Positions 40,414-53,900 of a stretch of DNA of 64,000 nt are shown one piece after another; within the stretch, counting starts at the first letter, position 1, and each line of letters begins with the position of its first letter. The notes below the pieces were generated by a model. That model was not told where the DNA came from. It searched no databases and saw nothing but the letters and a program-made list of their open reading frames with translations. A program made the translations under genes and the position numbers. Source of the DNA: Phlebopus portentosus (lineage: Eukaryota; Basidiomycota; Agaricomycetes; Boletales; Boletinellaceae); the NCBI GenBank assembly GCA_037892935.1, contig JAYXKI010000006.1, positions 620,001-684,000 on the forward strand. The letters are read 5' to 3'.

Positions 40414-42687
40414 CTAGATTCCTTGCGATGACTGAGTTGGCCATTGGACCTCTCCCGGTGGCTTTAGGACAAGTTCCGAGTAAAGTTTTGCCTCTATGTA
40501 TAATCATTGAGGATCATGCGGATCAAAATGAAGCATACCAAAGAGCCGCCTACCTCTGCAAGATTCTACAATATCGTCCATAGCTCTGTATGGAGGTTAC
40601 GTAAGATGGTTATCATAAAAACTGTCTGATATCACGCGTACCTGTGTACGCACGTTTCGGAGAAGCGTTTCGTTCGACTGTACTTGCGTCGAATAGCGTG
40701 CTAAATTTAGATCAACACAGGTAAGCACGTGGTCCGAGGATTACCAGCGCGACCGAATACTCACCCACAGCGTCGTGGTATCAAAAATTTGGTGACTAAA
40801 ATATGCATTGAGCTTTTCCATGTGCTGCCTCTGAGGTGATGCAGAGACAAATATATATATATATATAGTCAGTAAATTGATTCACTGAAGGGAAGAGAAA
40901 TATAACTGACGACCATGCCTCGGTCGAAGGCGACACCAGCACCTGCCATTATGGCGCGTCCGTCCGTCCCTATATCATGCCGTTCAAGATACCTGCATAT
41001 GCGTCGCTCAACTTGTGGAAGAGTTAGGCGATCCTTTGCGGAGGTACTTGCATAAGCGTCCAACAGGCCGGACTATAGCACAATTAAGACATGAAAAATG
41101 AAATCGGTCCATCGTAAAATTTCCTGAATTCTAGATATATTTCTAACCTTGTTATGCATTTCACGTACTCTGGTCCCGGAGCTCAGTTCCGAACACGTGA
41201 GTCAGTAAGAACAGACTTACCTTCCTGGCATCTCGAGGGCGATCTCCTCAGCAGAAAGCGGCCAATGTACGATGAAAGACTTGCCGCGATCAAGTGGTTG
41301 GTAGTTCTTATCCGAGATAAACACGGCGACTTCGAGAATGCGTATATTTGCAGCGGGACGAACGGCATCCGTGGTCTTGATGGTCGAGCAAAACAGGATC
41401 CAGAGCTAATGAGGATTAAATATTCACGCTATTAACGAGAATACGCACCTCCAAATCGAACCAGACGAGATAGGTCGATGGATCGCGGACGGGGTTTGGA
41501 GCGAGGCCATCGTTAGGGGATTTCTGCATTCGTTCCTCGATTGAGGTCATGCTACTTGGTGTCACAGCGCCCTCTGCATATGTATAACTCGGAACGCGTA
41601 GCATACCATCCGTACTTGCTGATTCGTTGTTGTTTTTGCGAGCAGAGGACTCGTCCTGTGGAGCAATATTTGCCTCAAGTATCCAGAATCTGAAGTAGAT
41701 GGATGTTCGGTAGGCACGAGTAATATTGGCGAAGCGTGATTAGGAGGTTTCAAAGATTTCGATTGGGCTTTTGTGCCGTACTCGTGATCAGAGCTGACAG
41801 GAGTCAATGGTCGGTGTCGAGGGAACAGTATGCGCCGGTCAGAATCAGAATCTTCATCCGAAATACTGTCGTCAGTATCCTTCTCTTCAGAATCATTGGT
41901 TAGCGGGACAAGAAAGCTCCTACAGTCTCGCTCCTTGCGTACGATACGAGCAAGACTTCGTCTAAGGCGTCGCTTTTCTTGAGCAAGGAAACTAGAAACA
42001 TGAACATCACAATTAGAAAATGAGTGGAAAAATACTTGAGTTTGACACAAACATCAAATCGTCGGCAAGTTCCTGAGCAAGTTTGGCTCCCTGGCGAATA
42101 TACTCAGGAGTTCCCTTTCGTTTGCGCTTTGGTGAAGCAGTTGGTGTTGTAGTAGGCGAGATAGGAGAAGGTGGTCTTGTTGACACATACGACGGCGATG
42201 TATAGGGTAAAGATGTTTGTACTCCAACGGATGCGTAAAATATGCGATCAGTTGAAGAAGGTCCCGACGCTCGCGATCGTGAAAAACGGTATAAGGTCGG
42301 TTCGTCATCACATAGGACTGATTCTTCGCGGCTAGCAAATCTAATCTCTGAGATGTCGCTTACATCTCCGGCAGAGCCCGTCGAAGGAAAGGAACATATC
42401 GCGCTATAGTAGTCTTGTTCTGCGCGGGTCTCGCTAATGCTCTCGTGAGGAGTGAGCAAGCCATGCGAGAGCGTTGCAACACCGCTATGTGACGTAGAAC
42501 CAGAGTCACTGGCGCCTGATTTTGACTTAAAAGCGTCGCTAGATGATTTGCTCTTGGGGAACGTAGTCTCTTGAAATACCTGATCCCAATCCGGTTCGAT
42601 GGTCGTGACTTGCGTCGTAGGTGATGATTTTGCTCGAATAATACGAGTAGCAGTAAACCGGGCAGGAGTCTCTGATGTTTGGGACAT
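40414..42687 (-). CDS. Oligoribonuclease-like DEDDh 3'-5' exonuclease, copy 1, with long N-terminal extension
   Basis: Ten exons join in phase: 42687-42053, 41991-41718, 41673-41449, 41375-41221, 41181-41148, 41072-40911, 40830-40765, 40700-40642, 40585-40554 and 40493-40414, about 573 residues. The C-terminal 200 residues match the Orn/REXO2 layout: motif I in LVWFDLETTD (Asp and Glu), ILEVAVFISDKN, then REMHNKSGLLDA, motif II in MAGAGVAFDRG (Asp), and motif III in CVHRAMDDIVES (His and Asp). All catalytic positions are present. Such enzymes clear 2-5-nt RNAs. The first 330 residues are Ser/Thr/acidic and look disordered, with a basic helix (EKRRLRRSLARIVRKERD). That extension is not part of ordinary oligoribonucleases, which are about 180-200 residues. 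The ATG at 42687 is the first in frame in the open exon; an upstream exon cannot be excluded. Confidence 0.78.
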
Positions 42688-42944
42688 GTCGTTACAAAGG
42701 AATATATCCAATACTTCGTCGTAGGCCAAAATACGAAGCCAGTCTGGACTTTACCTGTACGTGCAGTGATCCAAGTCAAGAGTGTGTGTCGCGAGACGCG
42801 CCTGTAAAAAAAAGCGCGCAGTCGCGGTTCAACTTCACGTGTCCCGTGAACTGCTTCTAATGATTATGTAAGCGATACTGTCTTATCGCGTCTTGAACAA
42901 CAATCCGATCGTCAATATGAAAAGTTATATTGTGTTACAGAAAT

Positions 42945-43859
<915 letters not shown>

Positions 43860-44159
43860 GTCTCTCTGGTAGACAAATAAATTCGAAGTTTCAGTTACTG
43901 TATATTATTGAATCGAACAAACACATACTATGTACTCGGCACGGCAACGGTCAAGTTTCAAAAGAACGTGTTCGGCCGATGACGATAAAAAGGGTACCAG
44001 ATTGGGTCACGTGCACGGATGGAGAGCAGTTTTCACAATTTCAGCACATATGACATATTATGCATTTCCTGCATTTACCCTGAATTTTTGACTCGACCAC
44101 CATATAACTTAGACCCCTTCACCCAGTCCGCCTCCTCATCCCCTTTCTATCCCCTCAAA
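43860..44159. promoter_or_regulatory. Divergent promoter region of TRM8 and homocitrate synthase
   Basis: Three hundred bases lie between divergent ATGs. A C/T-rich stretch (about 44115-44157) directly precedes the homocitrate synthase ATG, typical of strongly expressed basidiomycete genes. No specific lysine-pathway site can be assigned by eye. Confidence 0.5.
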
Positions 44160-45843
44160 ATGTGCCCAGGCTGCCAATGCGAACCTTCATCGGCTACAGT
44201 CGACCGTAACGAGATGGTCGGCGTCGAAAACCAGCGCGTTGGTCGCTCCGCACAAGCGGTCAATGGTGTCAACAGTGTCAATGGTGCCAACGGCCATGCC
44301 AATCCTAGACAAAATGGTATCCCAACAAGACCCGCACCTCGACCAAACCCCTACGCCCCGCGTGCATCCGACTTTCTGAACAACGTCACAAACTTCAAGA
44401 TCATCGAAAGTACATTACGAGGTGTGTTCTCTTTCTCCCGTCGTCAAGCAGACAAAGTCCAGGCTTTGTGACTCATACTTTATTTCAGAGGGCGAACAGT
44501 TTGCCAATGCATTCTTTGATACCAAGACCAAGATTGCTATCGCTAAGGCCCTTGATGCCTTCGGTGTCGAGTACATCGAACTCACATCGCCTGCAGCATC
44601 AGAACAGTCTCGACTAGATTGCGAAGCTATCTGCAAGTTAGGTCTTCGTTGCAAGATATTAACACACATTCGTTGTCACATGGACGATGCCAAAATCGCC
44701 GTTGAGACCGGTTAGTACGGACTCCGCATTTTTAGCCGCGTCCCTGTAGGGATGAACTAATTCCTTCCTGCCAGGTGTTGATGGCGTTGATGTTGTTATT
44801 GGAACCTCCTCATTCTTAAGAGAATTCTCACACGGAAAGGACATGACGTACATAACCAAGACCGCGATCGAGGTCATTAACTTTGTCAAGTCTAAGGGCA
44901 TCGAAGTCCGCTTCTCGACTGAGGATTCTTTCCGCTCCGATCTCGTCGATCTCCTCAGCATTTACCAGACCGTCGACAAGATTGGTGTAAACCGTGTTGG
45001 TATCGCCGATACCGTCGGCTGCGCGAACCCGCGTCAGGTTTACGATCTCGTCCGCACACTTCGCGGTGTTGTAGGATGCGATATCGAAATCCATCTTCAC
45101 AACGACACAGGCATGGCTATCGCGAACGCATATTGTGCGCTGGAAGCTGGTGCGACTCACATAGACACCAGCGTTCTCGGTATCGGCGAGCGTGTCGGGA
45201 TCACTCCACTTGGCGGTTTGGTCGCGTGCCTGTATGCTGCAGACCCGGATTATGTCAAGTCCAAGTATAACCTTCCCATGCTCCGCGAAATTGAAAATCT
45301 TGTCGCCGAGGCCGTTGAGGTCAACGTACCTTTTATGAATCCCATCACGTACGTTCTTTCACATCTTCATCCGGATACAGGGTATCTCACAGCTATTACA
45401 GCGGATATTGTGCGTTCACTCACAAAGCCGGCATCCACGCGAAGGCAATCTTGAACAACCCGTCAACATACGAGATCCTTAAGCCCGAGGACTTCGGTTT
45501 GACACGCTATGTCGCAATTGGTCACCGTCTCACAGGCTGGAACGCGGTCAAGTCGCGTGTTGAGCAGCTCAACCTCACCCTCACAGACGACCAAATCAAG
45601 GACGTCACCGCTAAGATCAAGGAGCTCGCGGACGTTCGTACTCAGAGTTTGGATGACGTCGATACCATTTTGCGTATCTACCATTCTGGTATTCAGAGTG
45701 GCGAGTTAGCAATCGGCCAGAAGGAGCATTCGACCGTTTACTTCGCGCGCATCGGGACGTCAGCCAATCTGTTGAACGGTCATCCGAGGCAATTGCTGCA
45801 GCCGCATAAAATTGACCATTGTCTGCTCACACAGAAAATATAG
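44160..45843 (+). CDS. LYS20: Homocitrate synthase (first step of the alpha-aminoadipate lysine pathway)
   Basis: Four exons (44160-44421, 44489-44710, 44775-45348, 45402-45843) give 499 residues. The enzyme condenses acetyl-CoA with 2-oxoglutarate. The TIM-barrel signature [13 protein letters not shown] spans intron 1. Later landmarks are [34 protein letters not shown], the metal-binding HLHND, and the glycine loop [13 protein letters not shown]. The intron at 45349-45401 removes a frame change and joins MNPIT to [15 protein letters not shown]. The C-terminal part ([17 protein letters not shown]) matches the regulatory region. The N-terminal 80 residues are Asn/Gly/Val-rich repeats ([12 protein letters not shown]) after a Cys-rich start and may include a mitochondrial targeting or linker region. 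The symbol follows yeast LYS20/LYS21; which isozyme applies is not decidable. Confidence 0.95.
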
Positions 45844-46637
45844 CATTGATATCTAGGGTCCTGTGCATTGGGACTTGGATCTTGTAACAACGGGACTCTG
45901 TTGGTTGTACTTTATATGGCAATAGATCTTGCGGGTCTTACCCCAGCTTCACCGAAATCACCGAACCTTCCAGAATGAGTCTCAAGGAATCGTGAGAAAT
46001 ATGGAAAGGTAGAAATATGCGCGGATATTACGGCCAATGGTGCGATCTTAACTTCCTTCCTCTCATCGCTGCAGCACTGTCTACAGTGGTGGTAGGCTAC
46101 ACATACAAAACCCAAGTTCTCACTGTTCTTTACCTGTTTACTCATTTTCACCTGCGTCGAAGTACTCGGTATCGTGCTAACTAGAAGCAAGCAAAGCTCG
46201 AGCAGGCAGGAGGATTACCAGAAGCAAGGGATTTCTCAAGTCCGAGGTTTCTGATGATAGAGGCAAGTATGCAATGGAACAATGCTGATGGTCACGTCCT
46301 CGTCTGCAAAGTGGAACGCAGAAGAGCCGCACGGTCAGTCTGAGGCATCGCAAAGAACAACGTAGATCACACTGCGAGTGATGAACGTTTGCAAACTGAG
46401 GCAGGTGATCCAGGTCAGACAACCCAGGGGACCTTCGAGGGTGCAGAGGCTAACCGAGCTGTCGTAAAAGTAGTTGCTATTGTTCATTCCACTTCACTGT
46501 GTTTTATTCTTACTGTCCTCTTTCCTCTTCTTTCGAAAGGGAAGCGACAGTGCGCCTCGACATAAAGCTGCAGGTCAAGCCTCAGTCTTACCGAAGAAAC
46601 TTTCAGTATCCTCTGTGGCCTCGGTGGCTGTAGCAGT
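45844..46637. other. Spacer, possibly holding 5' exons of exonuclease copy 2
   Basis: A basic run near 46185-46250 (KARAGRRITRSKGFLK) resembles in style the basic helix in the N-terminal extension of copy 1 and could be an exon, but no splice chain was closed. Confidence 0.35.
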
Positions 46638-47740
46638 ACCGATGCCAATTCCACTGGTCGGGACTCTGTCGCAGGGACGAGTGCTTCAGCGACCCCGGTA
46701 TTTCAGGCCAATCATTGATTCATCCGGATCTTCCTACGATAACCACGTCGTTCTCGACCTCGAGGTTCGTTGTACTCAATAGACTCTATCTAATTCGTAC
46801 CTCGGTACATTGTACTAAACGTATAGACGAATGATGCATTCCAGCCTCCGGCGAAGACACGTATACTAGAAATCGCAATCTGCGTGACGAACAAAAACTT
46901 TGAACCTCTTGATGCTGGATTCTCATCCCTTGGACATTGGCCAAACCTCACAGTTGTTCAACTTCTACATGACATGCCATTCAAGTGTGTTTTCCGATTC
47001 ACTATAAAGCTTCAGGAAATCTGATGATGTGGCAGAGTCACAAAAAGGTATACATCTATTTGATTCGTACTTGACGCTCTGATTTCTATAACCCCTCTTC
47101 TCTGCTACACGTCAAGTTGATGGAGGAGTATGCGCGCATTCCAACGGATCAACGCCGAACAATGGGCGAGGTAGAACAACTGGTCTGCAAATATCTTGAT
47201 CGGCACCACTTTAATGGTGGGTTCCGTCAAGCGATAATGACCGGTGCTGGTATCGCGTACGATCGTGAACTCATAGTACGCCGTCCCATGCCTGTGTTTC
47301 TTGACTCCTGCCTTCACGTTCTTTCAGCATGCGCATATGCCTAAGCTCGATTCGTATTTTCATCATCAATTTTGTGACATAACCTCCGTCTGGGTATGTA
47401 CTGTATATTGTCATTCTGACCTCCTTCATCTCCTGATAAGTTGTATGTACAAGCACATCATCAAGGGGAAATATGATAGGGAGCGTCGCTATCAGAACAA
47501 CAGCGCACACAGGCACACTCTTCATATTATGAGTTCCTATGTTATGTATTACCAATCACTAAATACGTGTATCTCAGAGCAGTGGCCGATATTCAGGGAT
47601 CTATGCGCGGTAAATTTCGTTTTATTTTTACCCTATGGAGGGGTTGTTAATAATCTCACTTGGATGATGGTTCTACAGAAGCCAAAATGTATCTGGATCT
47701 GGTCTTCAAATCTCCGGATGAAATAAAGCGACCGTTCTAA
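46638..47740 (+). CDS. Oligoribonuclease-like DEDDh exonuclease, copy 2
   Basis: This is a diverged paralog of the gene at 40414-42687, on the other strand. Exons that can be read are ...-46764, 46827-46984, 47117-47275, 47328-47393, 47455-47512, 47578-47609 and 47679-47740, plus a short one near 47031-47048. Motif I is HVVLDLETND, then ILEIAICVTNKN; motif II is MTGAGIAYDRE; motif III is SAHR joined to AVADIQGS, keeping His and Asp; the tail EAKMYLDLVFKSPDE parallels EAKLYSELVLKPPGE in copy 1. Intron positions match those of copy 1. The intron after SAHR starts with GC (47513), not GT. The N-terminus is uncertain: the ATG at 46638 is the only one in the exon, and an upstream disordered part like copy 1's may be missing or on unrecognised exons. 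It may be active or decaying. Confidence 0.65.
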
Positions 47741-48043
47741 ATTGGTTTGAGCTACAGGATTTCGGTATTCTACAATTCTGAATAATAGAGGCTACTTAAA
47801 CCTCGTATTCATTATTCACAAACCTCAAAGACATAAAGTACGAGTGCTGGTGCGAGAAGCTCAGGCCAATTACTTCACACTATGCTGTATCAATTCTGAT
47901 TGTCAAAACGTTCTCCCCGTATTGGCAGAAATAAAGAAGAGATACAAGATTGCGGAGTATAAGAACATTGCAGTGTCCGAGTGCAAAGTCTGAACCCAAA
48001 ATAACTCGTTACACGTAGCGCATGTCCTCCCAGCGATGATACT

Positions 48044-48340
48044 CTACTCGCAGAACCCCGCAACAGCGTATTCACACTCAAGGTCTGGGCTACCAAGTCG
48101 AGCCGAGTCGGGTAGGCCAAAATTAATGCGAGTTTTTAATGGTTCTGGGACGTCGGAAGTGATCGTCACGTCTTGGCGTCTGCTAATACTAGGCATGTTC
48201 GCTGGAATATACTAGTATGTAAATGTAAGCGACCGAAGCTACTATCAGGTGAGAAGGGAATTTAGTCAAGAACTCACGAGAGGCGTAGCGACTACAGCAT
48301 GAAAGAAGACAGCGAAAGCAAGCAAGCGGAGGCTGACCAT
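48044..48340 (-). CDS. Small secreted protein 1 with C-terminal C-x7-C motif
   Basis: Two exons (48340-48278 and 48211-48044) give 76 residues. Exon 1 encodes just a signal peptide (MVSLRLLAFAVFFHAVVATPL) and ends in a phase-0 GTGAGT donor. Exon 2 has a possible Kex2-type dibasic site (SISRR), then a polar stretch. It ends with C-E-Y-A-V-A-G-F-C-E, the only two cysteines of the predicted mature part. Layout and intron position match the genes at 49175-49534 and 57501-57916. It may be a disulfide-looped secreted peptide precursor or effector-like protein. No known family is recognised. The acceptor chosen (ATACTAG, intron end 48212) is the one that leaves exon 2 open. Confidence 0.55.
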
Positions 48341-49174
48341 GTTGAGCTAAAGTATAGTGTGGGAATACTGCTTTCGTGAATAAATTGGCAGGCTCACAGC
48401 TGGTTACTTTGGCAGTAAGAAAGACCTCCGGGATCTATCTGGGAAGTAGTAAAGAAGGGAAAGACGATCTGGAGTTCAACTCGAGTCGGCCGCCGTTTGG
48501 TTGATCGTCCTCCGCCGTCCTCGAGTCCTTATAAGTATGACCTTGGCTTCCGAATATCATGGAGTTGCCCCAAGCATTGCTTCCTACCTCGCGTAAATGA
48601 GGCGTCTTCGTGATTGATCGTCTCCGGCGAAGCTTTTGTCCTTGTGTGCGATCTTGTTCGTTGTGGGAGCAACGTTCAAGATACATCATGATGATACATC
48701 CTGAATGCCTAGGTAACTTCTTATTCATGGATTGACATGTTGGTCTTAGACCCTTGGTATGATGATGATGCTCTTCTGTGTCGGAGTAATTGGCGTCATC
48801 ATTGTCGCTATGTCGTCGAAGATGATAGTTTACACCGCACAAAGGATATCATGATGGAATCACTGACTACAGTACGATCAGATTTCGATCATTCCATGAC
48901 TATAGCGATGGTCACTGGTTTCCTGACAGGCTGAGGGCTTATAACAATAAGAACTGACTGAGTTGCCTCTGAATCAAATTCATGTGAGGCTTTGCTTGAC
49001 TCAAGTTAATCATTGCGAAAAGAAAAGGCCTTCTATATGTTGGCTCTCAAATCAGCAATGTGCACGCTTGCCTCTGAAGTCAGATTTTTGACATGTATGC
49101 TAATGCTCAGCCACTGAATGGTATTCCATGAGATAAATAGAGGAATGATCGAAAGTGCGAATAGTAAGACCGAT
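48341..49174. other. Intergenic between two small secreted protein genes
   Basis: No further exon is supported. ORFs on both strands here lack signal peptides or domains. Confidence 0.45.
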
Positions 49175-49534
49175 CTAGCAGCCCTTCCTCATGTATTGGT
49201 CGCAGTTGAGTTCGGATCCTCCTCTACCACCACCCCAGAGCTCTTCAGGATGCTCGACGACATTTCCGACAGCGTTCCCGACATCGCCGAGGAGTGAATC
49301 ACTGCCTTCATTCTGCCCATCATTGTCAGAGTGCGAATAGTCTCCATCCCGACTGACGATATCCCGGGATATCAGATACCCTGTTATAGGTGGCGTTGCA
49401 TATCGCTACAGAGCCCCTCTAAGTGAGTGAGGAGCGGAGGAAATGCAAATGCTCACTACAGGTACAGAGAGCACCCCAGAAAGAAGGAAAAGGAAGGGAA
49501 AAGCGAAGAGGTGAACTCGAAGCATGCTGTACAT
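49175..49534 (-). CDS. Small secreted protein 2 with C-terminal C-x7-C motif
   Basis: Two exons (49534-49457 and 49405-49175) give 102 residues. Exon 1 encodes a signal peptide ending FLLSGVLSVPV, with a phase-0 GTGAGC donor right after. Exon 2 starts at an acceptor CTGTAG and encodes a polar Gly/Asp/Asn-rich body with Arg-Asp steps (ISRD, VSRD), then GGGRGGSELN. It ends C-D-Q-Y-M-R-K-G-C followed by the stop. An alternative start at 49525 shortens the signal by three residues. It lies in tandem with small secreted protein 1 on the same strand, about 830 bases upstream of it. The sequence SGVLSxPV recurs in small secreted protein 3. No known family is recognised. Confidence 0.58.
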
Positions 49535-50903
49535 GTACCCAACGGTTGTCAGTGAGAATGTTACAGAAGTATGAACATAAGCCTACTCACCTGGGTTAAA
49601 TCACTACCTGACTATCGACTGTGCGTACCAGCGCAAAGATTTGTATATGTATAGAATTATCGTGAAAGGTAAGTTGAGTAGAGAATGTTGACTGGGAGAC
49701 AAGAAATAAGCACTGCGGGAAGACTAGCTCTCTGCCTCTCGTCTGCTCCCATGTCGCAGCATTTTATAAGCCAAAGCGAAAAGCTCACGGTGTCAAAAAT
49801 ACGCGAGTCGAAGATGGCGCTGAGCTCATTTGTCGCGCTAGAAATCGTATCTATAGCAGTAATAACCCGTCTCAGCTCTCGACGCACGTCATTGGACGCT
49901 TGTGTGCTGAACGGTCATCCTTTGATGAATCTTAACCTTTAGACGTAGCCATGACAATTTCCACACAGCGCGCTGATAAGGACACAGGATCCTTGGTTCT
50001 GGATGCGATTGAATCTGACGGAATTTCTATTTGTAAGGCGTAGCCTCCGCATGATTAAAAAATGACATAAGGTGTCTTCAAGTTGCTTGAAAGGATGTGG
50101 TGCTTTGTTCGAGAGCGGCTAAGCGAACATAGAGCGAGCAAGTGAATAACCCCTTCCGCATAGCCTAAGTTTTCTTCGGTGTGCTGATACGGATGCCTAG
50201 ACGATGTCTTCGTACCGTATGTCCCTTTCGACGCAAGGGAAGATTTTATCGCCTCCCTAAGTAGCGACGCCGCCTGAGCATCAAGGACTTGCACTTTAGC
50301 ATTTCGACGCTTGGTGAAATTCAACAGATGTTTGGCTGGATAGGGCAATGAGATAATTGGTGCATCTGAAGGCAATGTAATCTTCCGGGGCACTGCGGTC
50401 GGTTGTCAGTGCACGTGCTTATCCGTCATCACATGATCTGCTTAACCGAAATTGAAATTGTCTGCTCTGCGCAAACCCAAATTCTGCTGCTGCATTTTAC
50501 GATCTTTCAGTCCGTTGGGCGCGCCTCAAGTTGGAGGGCTTTACTACCCTAGCGTGTCTATGCTGTCAGTATCATTGTTATCTGTCGTGCGTACGCTTTG
50601 GCCAGTGCTAACCCGTGGTCTACGTACTTAAGCAGCGTGGTTTGCTGCTGCCAGTTCCGTCGTGTTCTGCATCATTCGTTTGCTCTTTAACAGACGCCCT
50701 CGTTTTGATTCGAAGCGGAGTATCGCAGACCTGATACCAGAAACATAGCATAGCTCGACTTCGCGCTCCCCGAATCCCGTTCTTGCATGCATTACCTGAC
50801 AATCGTGCCGGTTCGCTATCTGGATCCTTCCGTAGCTACGCTACGCGTAGCAATTCGATCCCATCAACTGAGCACAATCTGAAAGACCTCTTAACTAGCT
50901 GAG
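49535..50903. other. Intergenic, with one unassigned ORF
   Basis: A minus-strand open stretch at 50393-50055 (112 codons, no ATG, preceded by an acceptor-like CGCAG) reads partly protein-like (LREAIKSSLASKGTYG) but has no partner exon or domain. Otherwise nothing is seen. Confidence 0.35.
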
Positions 50904-53900
50904 ATGTCTCGCACCTCAACTAGGCGTGTAGAAGTCGTCCCAGCGTACCGTGACGAAGGGAAAGGTGTACCTAAAGGGTCAGGTCGACGGCGGACAGGTA
51001 TGCCACATATCCATCCGACCGTAGGCCTGAGCTTACTGACATCTTACTATTACAGGACAACCGACCATCCTCACTAGACTCCAGTCTCTTTTTCCCACCG
51101 CTTCTTCGCCAAGAGTGTCTGCGATCCTCGCTCCTATCTCTCCTGAACTGAAAGTTTCCACTGAAGCGTCTACTCGTCCATTGCCTCGTTTTCTCAAGAT
51201 CCGTGTTGTATCTTGGAATATGCATGATTCCCTTCCAAAGGTACGGACTGCGTCGGACATTTTCCGTTCGTACACTAAATTAACCTGCAGGGCAATTTGG
51301 AGGATTTACTCGGCACCGTTCCTCCGTATGTCCCGTGTCCAGGAAATGAGCCTGATAAGCTCCGCATTCCGAACATGTCAACGGAAGACGGCCATCCCTA
51401 TCATGTTGTTGTAATGTAAGTACCCGCAGGAAGTTTGAGTCGGCAGGTGCTGAAAATGAACTGTTAGTGCTGGCCAAGAGTGTCCAACGGTGTCAGGCAA
51501 GTATGATAACCCTCATGGATGCGGCATCAAATGGCTGATACTTCTTAGGTCTTCCTATGGGACTCGGCGCTAGCTTCCGGCCTAAAGAGAAGGATAGAAC
51601 TAAGGAAAGTGAGAAAGGTGCAAAGAAGAAGAAAGGCAAAGATGTTAAAGAAAATGACAAGGACGAAGAGGGAGAGCCCGACAGCACCACTCCATCCAAC
51701 CCTCCTTTATCGCCAAGCGGTGATGCTGGTTCCCATGGGCCAACGTCTGGATGGAGCTGGATTCTTGAGGAATGGTACTGTCATGGTCTGGGTCAACGCA
51801 AAGACGGCGCAGGAACATCATCTGCATCGGAACTCTATGACTCACAAGCTGCGAAGTCTGGCACCGAAGCAGGTCCGCCTACGCAATCTGATTGTGGAGT
51901 AGTACAGCGGGATGACGACGTCTGCTCTTCGGAAGTCGAAAAGAAGAAGAAAGACTCGGGGAAGTACAAGCATAGTTGTAAAGATAAAGCGCATATCGGA
52001 CCCTATGAGCTCCTAGCGAAGGAGAGGCTCATGGGCATTTATATGGCTGTTTTCATATATCGTGATCTGAAGCCGCTTGTTCGAGGTCGGTGGTTAGCCC
52101 GCTTCATCAAGCTCTTCTAAACAAGCACCACAGGTATTTCCAGATCCTCAGTTTCAACCGGTATTATAGGTGGACGATTGGGCAATAAGGGTGGCGTCGG
52201 TATTAGCATTAATCTTGACGGGACAACACTGCTCTTTGTCAACGCGCATCTTGCAGGTGACTAAAGTTATTGTTGTGATAGGGAATCTATTGACATGACT
52301 TCGTTCAGCGCACGAGGATCGTACGATGACTCGAGTCGCGAACTTCCAAAAAATAAAGGTATGCGTCTTAGACTTCTACACTTGCGCATCTTGAGGTAAT
52401 GGGAAGCACAGGCGGAACTACAAGTCAATGATTTTCTCTCACAGGATGATCCTCGTGTTATGTCCGAAGGTCGGAATGACGCAATCTACTCTTATTACTG
52501 GGCTTATTCTTTCATTGCAGACTTGACGGACAAGTTTGACTATACTTTTCTGTTCGGAGACCTCAACTTCCGGTTGGACATCACTAGACTACACGCAGAC
52601 TGGTTGATTTCGCGCCAAGGTATTTTCATTCCGGGTTTATTGGGCCTAAAAGATCTCACATCTATGTACATAGCTTATGATGAAGCACTAACTTTTGACC
52701 AGCTACTCTCACTCATGAAGAAAGGCCGGGCATTCACAGGATTCAATGAAGCTCCGATATACTTTCCTCCGACTTTCAAGTACAACGTCATGAAGTCAAT
52801 AAAGCGAGACAGGTCAGTCTATTCCAAGGAGCTTGGACGAGCCCTTGGTAGCAAACGCTGGCTGGGGCAACGATCCAACCAGAATTTGTCGGAGCTCCAA
52901 GAGACCGAGACTGAGCTCGACGCGGGACAAGTTGCTGACGACAGTCGGGGAGCTTCTATGGATGCGGATGAAGACAATGGTTCGTTTGTATCAACTGCAG
53001 TCAGTGCAACGTCTATGCAATCCAGAGCAACAGGAAATGGTACCTCGAGTGGAAATGACGGTTTCTTCGCGTCCTCTACAAGTCCTCGACCATCAAGTAA
53101 GACCAATGACGACAATGCTCCCACGAATAATAATACCCCGGCGGGAAAGCTATTTATAGCGAAGGCTGCGTTGAAAGCAAAAGCGAAATGGATTTCCGTG
53201 GTCAGGCCGATTGTTCCTCGACAACCGATAGTACGCAGAGTGTCCAAGACATCTCAGCATAGCGGGTTCTCTGCTTCATTCCCTCAATTCAAATCTCACC
53301 GCACGAACTCGGACAGTACTGCTTCAGCATTCCGTGCAGCAGCATCAGCTATCGAGCTGGGCAGGTCTCATAGCGACCTGCGTCGTATGTCATCAAAGAA
53401 GAGTGTGAAGTCAGCAAGGAGCGCAAAGACACCAGGGAGTGCCAAGGGAACCGAAAATACTCGCCAGGAATCTGATACGGGTGCGTATGATTCGTCCAGT
53501 AAGCAACGCGTTCCGAGCTGGTGGGTGATCTGATTTTTGGCTCTCGTATCGGTCGTCTAACGGATATTTGTGATAGGTGCGATAGAATATTGTGGAAGAC
53601 CACTATCCGACCGGAGCCTGATTCCGAAGACGAGAGCGACACTGTACAGCCGGATCCACGCAGTAGTGCGCTTGGACCGCGTATGCTGGCTTTCTTCTCG
53701 CAAGCATTCCGACCATATTCATCTCGAGCTCGTACGACATCACTCATATCTTTACCCTCTATCTCAACGGCTGAGGCTGCCCCGCCACTTCCGGAGAAGG
53801 ACTCACCGCGACCAGCAACGGCCCGATCAGATTCCCAGCCTCTAATGGACCAAGTCTCCCTAGGATCTGATAAAGAGTCGGCGCTGCTAAAGGTCAAGTC

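Noticed and set aside
40554..40700. Catalytic His of exonuclease copy 1 replaced by Tyr (a DEDDy-like switch)
   Set aside because: This came from reading one exon in the wrong phase. Using the phase-0 donor at 40764 and the acceptor ending at 40586 gives CVHRAMDD, so the His is present.
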